64,000 nucleotides of DNA from Colimorpha_A sp900556615 (GTDB taxonomy: Bacteria; Bacillota; Clostridia; Oscillospirales; CAG-272). The translations under genes were made by a program, and so were the position numbers. The notes beneath the pieces are model-generated. The model did not search any database and was not told where the DNA came from. It saw nothing but the letters and a program-made list of their open reading frames with translations. The stretch lies in assembly GCA_963598415.1 (NCBI GenBank), contig CAVBUH010000067.1:1-64000 (forward strand). Reading direction: 5' to 3'. Shown here one piece after another: positions 59,648-64,000 of the stretch. Position 1 is the stretch's first letter, and each line of letters begins with the position of its first letter.

Positions 59648-60895
59648 ATGAGTGTTATTTATGAGGCGGCAAAAAAGAAATACGCGGAATACGGTATCGA
59701 TACCGATGAGGTAATCGAAAAGCTCGGACAGGCTGAAATATCGGTTCACTGCTGGCAGGGAGACGATGTTTGCGGGTTTGACAGCAAGGACGCTCTGTCA
59801 GGAGGGATACAGACTACCGGAAATTATCCCGGAAAAGCGAGAACGCCGGAAGAACTCATGCAGGATCTTGACAAGGCGCTTTCCTTCTGCGGCGGAAAGC
59901 ATAAGCTCAACCTTCATGCAAGCTATGCGATATTTGAGGAAGGGGAGTTTGCCGACCGCGACGCGATAGAGCCGAAGCATTTCAAAAAATGGGTGGACTA
60001 TGCAAAGAAACGCGGAATGGGTATCGACTTCAATCCGACGCTTTTCTCGCATCCCAAGGCAAAGCAGTTTACGCTGTCCTCTACGGATGAGGAAATCAGA
60101 ACCTTTTGGGTTAATCATGTAAAAGCCTGCATCAGAATTTCGGAGTATTTTGCTGAGGAAACAGGTGTACCGTGTGTTATGAATATTTGGATTCCCGACG
60201 GTTATAAGGATATTCCTGCAGATAGAATCGGACCTCGCGCAAGATTTAAGAAATCGCTTGACGAGATCATTTCTATGCCCTATGACAAGGAAAAGGTATA
60301 TATTACTCTTGAATCCAAGGTTTTCGGTATCGGACTTGAAGCATATACAGTTGGTTCGGCAGAGTTTACTCTCGGTTATGCGCAGCAGAATGGGCTTGTT
60401 CCGCTTATGGATAACGGTCATTATCATCCTACTGAAGTTGTTTCCGATAAAATTTCCTCTCTTCTGATTCTTAATAAGAAGCTTGCACTTCATGTCACAC
60501 GTCCGATGCGCTGGGACTCTGACCATGTTGTACGTCTTGACGATGAGACAAAGGAAATCGCGAAGGAGATTGTTGCAAGCGGAAGAATGAACGATATCGC
60601 AATGGCGCTCGATTTCTTTGACGCAAGCATTAACCGCATTGCCGCCTGGGTTGTCGGTATAACAAGCTTCAGAAAAGCGCTGCTTTATGCTATGCTTACG
60701 CCGCATGCATATCTTACTGAGCTTCAAGACAAGGAAGAATTTACAAAGCTTATGGTTATGCAGGAACAGTTTAAGATAATGCCGGCTGAAGCGGTATGGA
60801 CCGAGTTCTGCGAGAGAAACGGCGTACCTTCCGATGAAAAATGGATGGCTGAAGTTGAAAAATATGAGAAGGAGATTCTTCTTAAAAGAGCTTGA
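59648..60895 (+). CDS. rhaA: L-rhamnose isomerase
   Basis: Converts L-rhamnose to L-rhamnulose; a metal-dependent TIM barrel of 415 residues. Motifs: EISVHCWQGDDVCGFDS, NLHASYA, GIDFNPTLFSHP, MNIWIPDGYKD, LESKVFGIG, DNGHYHPTE and VTRPMRWDSDHVV carry the metal ligands. RBS AGGAG, normal length. After it the operon is interrupted by a 700-base gap with repeat copy 6. Confidence 0.97.
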   Translation: MSVIYEAAKKKYAEYGIDTDEVIEKLGQAEISVHCWQGDDVCGFDSKDALSGGIQTTGNYPGKARTPEELMQDLDKALSFCGGKHKLNLHASYAIFEEGEFADRDAIEPKHFKKWVDYAKKRGMGIDFNPTLFSHPKAKQFTLSSTDEEIRTFWVNHVKACIRISEYFAEETGVPCVMNIWIPDGYKDIPADRIGPRARFKKSLDEIISMPYDKEKVYITLESKVFGIGLEAYTVGSAEFTLGYAQQNGLVPLMDNGHYHPTEVVSDKISSLLILNKKLALHVTRPMRWDSDHVVRLDDETKEIAKEIVASGRMNDIAMALDFFDASINRIAAWVVGITSFRKALLYAMLTPHAYLTELQDKEEFTKLMVMQEQFKIMPAEAVWTEFCERNGVPSDEKWMAEVEKYEKEILLKRA

Positions 60896-60913
60896 CATTG
60901 TTCTGTTGTATTA

Positions 60914-61092
60914 TTAAGGCGATACCGCACAATGATTACTGCGTAGCTGCGCCGCCGGATTTTTCGTCAGACGATACCAATTGAGGAGACAAGAGTGGCT
61001 CCTTTGCCGACGAAATTTGTGAAGTTGACGGAAAAGATACAAGCATATGCGCAGCAAAGGCGATAGCCGTGTACCCGGCGGTATTGCCTCAA
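60914..61092 (+). mobile_element. MITE-like element, copy 6 (full length, best preserved)
   Basis: 179 bases with ends TTAAGGCGATACCGC and the complement of TTGAGGCAATACCGC (13 of 15). The interior CCGCCGGATTTTTCGTCAGACG, GAGGAGACAAGAGTG and GCATATGCGCAGCAAAG match copies 1 and 2. It lies inside the rhamnose operon, after rhaA. Confidence 0.75.
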
Positions 61093-61596
61093 AAAACGAA
61101 AGATAAACAATGTTTGCTCTGAATATCCGCAGCAGCCACGATGTCCAAACAGTCTGTTGAGCGTCGTCTGTAAGGGCAAGGATTTATGTACAAGTCTATA
61201 AAAATCCTTGCACATACCACCCAAAGCATAGAAATTTGGTTTATTTGTGTCGCTTTTCGGTTGTTAGTCAGACATTCTATAAGCAGATTCCATTCTTATC
61301 CTGACCATGTCCGGCTACTCCTGTGTTTGATGATGATTTTTCTGTAAGTTTAGAAAAAGGAAGCGCTGTTGGGATTTATATCGCGGGGGTTGTCGCATAA
61401 GGGATGCTTCAGCCCCCGATGCAGCTTCTGCCGGATTGAATGCCGGTATTTTACCTGTTAAGCAATACAGTAATTGTACATTGGCAAAGTCTATCGGTCA
61501 CAGAAAAAGCTGTATTCCGTGTTTGGACTCAGTTTTGCTGTTTCATGCAGCCGATCTGCCAATACAAAGCATTTGAAAAAAAGGAAAACGAATAAA
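61093..61596 (+). other. structured non-coding leader before the PHP gene
   Basis: No gene. Two hairpins stand out: GCAAGGATTT/AAATCCTTGC (61176-61185 with 61202-61211, 10 bp), and a branched one at 61384-61418 (CGGGGGTTG with CAGCCCCCG, inner GCAT/ATGC). The second is not followed by T, so it is not a simple terminator. A CCGG-N8-CCGG repeat follows. A regulatory RNA leader for the PHP gene is possible but matches no class I know. Confidence 0.4.
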
Positions 61597-62739
61597 ATGA
61601 ATCTTGAAGAATTGAAACGTCTTTCTTTGCCGGAGATCGGCAAAACGCATTATATCAACAATCACATTCATACCTGTCATTCTTTTTCTCCCTATAGTCC
61701 TACGGAGGCGGTATATACCGCGTATATAAACGGTCTTGCGACGGCGGGAATCGTGGATCACGATACTACCGCGGGTGCCAGAGAGTTTATAGAGGCAGGA
61801 AAGATCATCGGTATGCCGATAACGGTTGGAGCGGAGTGCCGAATTGATATGTCAAGAACGAAGCTGAACGGAAAGAGACTTAATAATCCCGATCAGATAT
61901 CTGTGGCATATGTTGCCATGCACGGAATTCCTCACAGCAATATCGAAAAGGTTGACGAGTTTTTTGCCCCTTACCGTGAGAAGAGAAATATTAGAAATCG
62001 CGGAATGATCGAGAATATAAACCGCCTCACAGAATCCTTCGGAATCCTGCTTAATTTCGAAAGAGACGTGCTTCCGCTTTCGGTAACCTCTGTGACAGAG
62101 CGGCATCTTTTGTTCGCGCTTACGAAAAAAATTACGGCGCGATATACTGCTCCCGCCGATGTTGTTGCCTATATGAAAGAGGTTATGGGAATACCGGTAT
62201 CCGAAAAAGCTGAAATAAATATTTTGAACGGAGACAAGACTCCGGAATATTATGAATATGATATTCTCGGAGTTCTCAAAAGCGGTCTTGTTGAGAAAAT
62301 CTATATTCCTGCGACAGACGAGCTGCCCGATGTCATGGAATATACCGATATGGTAAGGAAATACGGAGGAATCTCCGCATACGCTTATCTTGGAGATGTC
62401 GGAAGCTCGGTTACCGGAGATAAAAAGGCGCAGAAATTTGAGGACGATTACCTTGAAGATTTGTTTGACGTCATCGGAGAATACGGATTTGACGCTGTTA
62501 CCTTCATGCCGACAAGAAATACCCCGGAGCAGCTTGACAGATTGATGGCGCTTTGTAAAAAGAGACATTTCTTCCAGATAAGCGGTGAGGACATTAATTC
62601 TCCCAGACAGAAGTTTGTATGTCCCGCATATGATAATCCGAAGTTTGCCCATCTTGTGGATGCCGCGTATACGCTTATAAAATACGAGGAGCTTGCCGAT
62701 ACCGATCGCAAGGCGGCGCGCGAGCTGATAAAAGCTTGA
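61597..62739 (+). CDS. PHP-domain metal-dependent hydrolase-like protein in the rhamnose operon
   Basis: 380 residues. The PHP domain shows NNHIHTCHSFSPYSPTEAVYTAYINGLATAGIVDHDTTAG with the metal-binding H-x-H and the D-H-D, followed by AGAECRIDM (metal-binding glutamate) and DAVTFMPTRN. Family members are phosphoesterases, but the substrate cannot be told. It lies between rhaA and the class II aldolase gene, 16 bases before the latter, so a role in sugar-phosphate handling is likely. The start at 61597 follows AAAGGAAA; the longer frame from 61474 covers structured leader. Confidence 0.8.
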   Translation: MNLEELKRLSLPEIGKTHYINNHIHTCHSFSPYSPTEAVYTAYINGLATAGIVDHDTTAGAREFIEAGKIIGMPITVGAECRIDMSRTKLNGKRLNNPDQISVAYVAMHGIPHSNIEKVDEFFAPYREKRNIRNRGMIENINRLTESFGILLNFERDVLPLSVTSVTERHLLFALTKKITARYTAPADVVAYMKEVMGIPVSEKAEINILNGDKTPEYYEYDILGVLKSGLVEKIYIPATDELPDVMEYTDMVRKYGGISAYAYLGDVGSSVTGDKKAQKFEDDYLEDLFDVIGEYGFDAVTFMPTRNTPEQLDRLMALCKKRHFFQISGEDINSPRQKFVCPAYDNPKFAHLVDAAYTLIKYEELADTDRKAARELIKA

Positions 62740-62755
62740 GAAAGGTGATAAAATA

Positions 62756-63811
62756 ATGGAAAACTTAATAAAGCTTCAGGAAATGTCGAATAAATACGGA
62801 AAGAATCCGTCATATGTGCTTGCCGGAGGAGGGAATACCTCCTATAAAACGGCGGATACGCTATATGTAAAGGGCTCCGGGACATCCCTTGCTACCATAA
62901 AGGCAGAGGACTTTGTTCGTCTTGACCGAGCGAAGCTTGATGCTATGTGGAAAAAGAAATATTCCGATGATGAGAAAACGAGAGAAAGTGAGGTTCTTGC
63001 CGATATGATGGCGGCAAGACTTGAGGGAGAAACCCGCCGTCCGAGCGTGGAAACCCTGCTCCATAATCTTTTTCCGCAAAGCTTTGTTCTTCACGTTCAT
63101 CCGGCGGCGGTCAACGGTATGACATGCGGCAAGGCGGGGAAGCAAATGTCGGAAAAACTTTTTCCGGAATCGGTATGGGTTGACGCTTGCAAGCCGGGCT
63201 ATATTCTCGCGGATATTTGCAGGGAACAGCTTGATGGATATAAAAAGCGTACGGGAAAAGATGCTTATCTTCTTTTTTTACAGAATCACGGCGTGTTTTT
63301 TGCCGGTAATAGCGTAGAGGAAATTGACGATCTTGCCGAGAAGGTTATGGAAACAGTTAATTCTGTTATCTCCGGCGAAACAGAATATATTGGGAAGAGG
63401 CTTTCGCAATATCTGGGAACCGAGTTTTATGAGTATTTGAATACTCCTGAGATTGCAACGTTTGATCCGTCTTTCAGAAGCCCTACTCCGGATCACATCG
63501 TGTACTGCAAAGCGAAGTACATGGTGATTGAGCCTAACTCGGCTTCTGACGTTTGGAAAGCAGAGCTTTCCGCCTTTGAGTCGAAAAATGGATATAAGCC
63601 TCGTGTGATCATTGTAAATCGCCGCGGAGCCTATGTCTTTGGTACGGACGCCAAACAGCTTGATACTGTAAAAAATGTCTTTCTTGATCATGTTAAAGTG
63701 TTTGCCAATGCCGAGTCTTTCGGGGGATATTCTGAAATGAGCGAAGAGCTTGTTGATTTTATCGTGAATTGGGAAGTGGAAAGTTATCGTGCTAAGGTGA
63801 GCGGAAATTGA
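62756..63811 (+). CDS. class II aldolase, probable L-rhamnulose-1-phosphate aldolase
   Basis: 351 residues of the class II aldolase/adducin fold. GGGNTSYKTADTLYVKGSGTSLA is the phosphate-binding start, HVHPAAVNGMTCGK carries the zinc histidines, and FLQNHGVFFAG the third. It resembles the aldolase half of the long RhaD-type bifunctional enzyme, without the C-terminal dehydrogenase domain. In this operon cleavage of L-rhamnulose-1-phosphate to dihydroxyacetone phosphate and L-lactaldehyde is the expected role. RBS AAAGG. Confidence 0.85.
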   Translation: MENLIKLQEMSNKYGKNPSYVLAGGGNTSYKTADTLYVKGSGTSLATIKAEDFVRLDRAKLDAMWKKKYSDDEKTRESEVLADMMAARLEGETRRPSVETLLHNLFPQSFVLHVHPAAVNGMTCGKAGKQMSEKLFPESVWVDACKPGYILADICREQLDGYKKRTGKDAYLLFLQNHGVFFAGNSVEEIDDLAEKVMETVNSVISGETEYIGKRLSQYLGTEFYEYLNTPEIATFDPSFRSPTPDHIVYCKAKYMVIEPNSASDVWKAELSAFESKNGYKPRVIIVNRRGAYVFGTDAKQLDTVKNVFLDHVKVFANAESFGGYSEMSEELVDFIVNWEVESYRAKVSGN

Positions 63812-63817
63812 TTGAAA

Positions 63818-63849
63818 TTCACAAAATAGTGTTGTGATATTTGTGAATA
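63818..63849 (+). promoter_or_regulatory. operator-like inverted repeat upstream of rhaM
   Basis: Perfect 9-bp arms ATTCACAAA (63818-63826) and TTTGTGAAT (63841-63849), 14 bases apart, about 50 bases before the -35. A candidate site for the operon regulator. GTTC-AAAT-GAAC follows at 63851-63862. Confidence 0.45.
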
Positions 63850-63897
63850 TGTTCAAATGAACAGTTCGAATTACACAAAAATCGTTGAGATTGTTTA

Positions 63898-63926
63898 TTG
63901 AAAAATAACAAAAGATGCTTTATAAT
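63898..63926 (+). promoter_or_regulatory. promoter of rhaM
   Basis: TTGAAA (63898-63903), 17 bases, TATAAT (63921-63926). Confidence 0.75.
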
Positions 63927-63941
63927 ATTAGGTAGAAAAGT

Positions 63942-64000
63942 ATGATAAAAAAAGCGTTCAGAATGAAGCTGTTCAATGGAATGGCGGAAGAATATAGAAA
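63942..64000 (+). CDS. rhaM: L-rhamnose mutarotase, N-terminus (cut by the window end)
   Basis: Nineteen codons are visible (MIKKAFRMKLFNGMAEEYRK-like), matching the start of rhamnose mutarotases, which interconvert the alpha and beta anomers of L-rhamnose. AGGTAGAAAAG precedes the ATG. The gene continues beyond the window. Confidence 0.7.
   Translation, partial: MIKKAFRMKLFNGMAEEYR

Noticed and set aside
58541..59749. 402-codon minus-strand frame opposite rhaB
   Set aside because: A long shadow of a gene with strong codon bias. The sense strand is an unmistakable rhamnulokinase and the antisense product has no family features.
59798..60898. 366-codon minus-strand frame opposite rhaA
   Set aside because: Antisense shadow of rhamnose isomerase, with many cysteines and histidines and no recognisable domain.
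61093..61596. Considered a cobalamin or other known riboswitch before the PHP gene
   Set aside because: Hairpins are present but no known aptamer consensus, such as a B12 box, could be found.

Overview
The window looks like a chromosomal segment of a low-to-mid-GC Gram-positive anaerobe of the Clostridia, probably a gut Oscillospirales/Christensenellales-type bacterium. The evidence is strong AGGAGG-type ribosome binding sites, near-consensus sigma-A promoters with 17-base spacers, frequent TTG starts, a LiaF-like envelope-stress protein, an HPr-like protein, a DUF4321-maf pair, MurA with its fosfomycin-target cysteine, and lipoprotein and sugar-binding-protein styles typical of Clostridia. 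No rRNA, tRNA or CRISPR array was recognised.

Layout. 1-3716: XRE-type regulator, DUF4321 protein, maf, lepA and an HPr-like gene. 3793-4153: remnant of a surface-protein C-terminus and an insertion-sequence-like palindrome, lying just left of a large carbohydrate island. 4215-27213: the island. Five genes and a GH2 glycosidase are transcribed leftward; GH172 glycosidase, two oxidoreductases, a ketose 3-epimerase, a FucI-type isomerase, a solute-binding lipoprotein, an FGGY kinase, a DeoR regulator, two LamG surface proteins and a 1006-residue lipoprotein run rightward. 27472-32574: a NERD protein split by a frameshift, a D,D-carboxypeptidase, a zinc-ribbon protein and two peptidases (PepD, M42). 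32669-39183: a complete F1Fo ATP synthase operon with a very short delta subunit. 39881-53832: prfC, MATE exporter, NUDIX hydrolase, radical SAM, an MBOAT plus tandem-SGNH O-acetylation pair, YhcH, LiaF/DUF4097 envelope-stress pair, a P-loop ATPase, a B12/radical SAM protein and a HAD phosphatase. 54092-58031: murA, two small membrane proteins and an AraC regulator. 58241-64000: an L-rhamnose operon (rhaB, rhaA, a PHP protein, a class II aldolase), with rhaM starting at the right edge.

How the genes could work together. In the island, GH172 enzymes release D-fructofuranosyl or D-arabinofuranosyl units, FucI-type enzymes turn D-arabinose into D-ribulose, D-tagatose 3-epimerase relatives interconvert D-ribulose and D-xylulose (or D-fructose and D-psicose), and FGGY kinases phosphorylate the ketose. 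This suggests a D-arabinofuranoside or unusual-ketose pathway. The leftward genes (sugar-lactonase-like PTE protein, AroE-like and 2-hydroxyacid dehydrogenases, cupin phosphoglucose isomerase, KDPG-type aldolase) suggest a second, oxidative branch. The island differs from its surroundings in arginine codon choice, which points to separate ancestry.

The most distinctive non-coding finding is a family of about 180-base elements with inverted TTAAGGCAATACCGC-like ends. There are four full copies, one short copy and one diverged copy, all after position 39,000, and three of them begin exactly at the stop codon of the preceding gene. A second inverted-repeat element lies at 50036-50195, and an imperfect tandem duplication of a leader with co-varying hairpins lies at 31269-31534.
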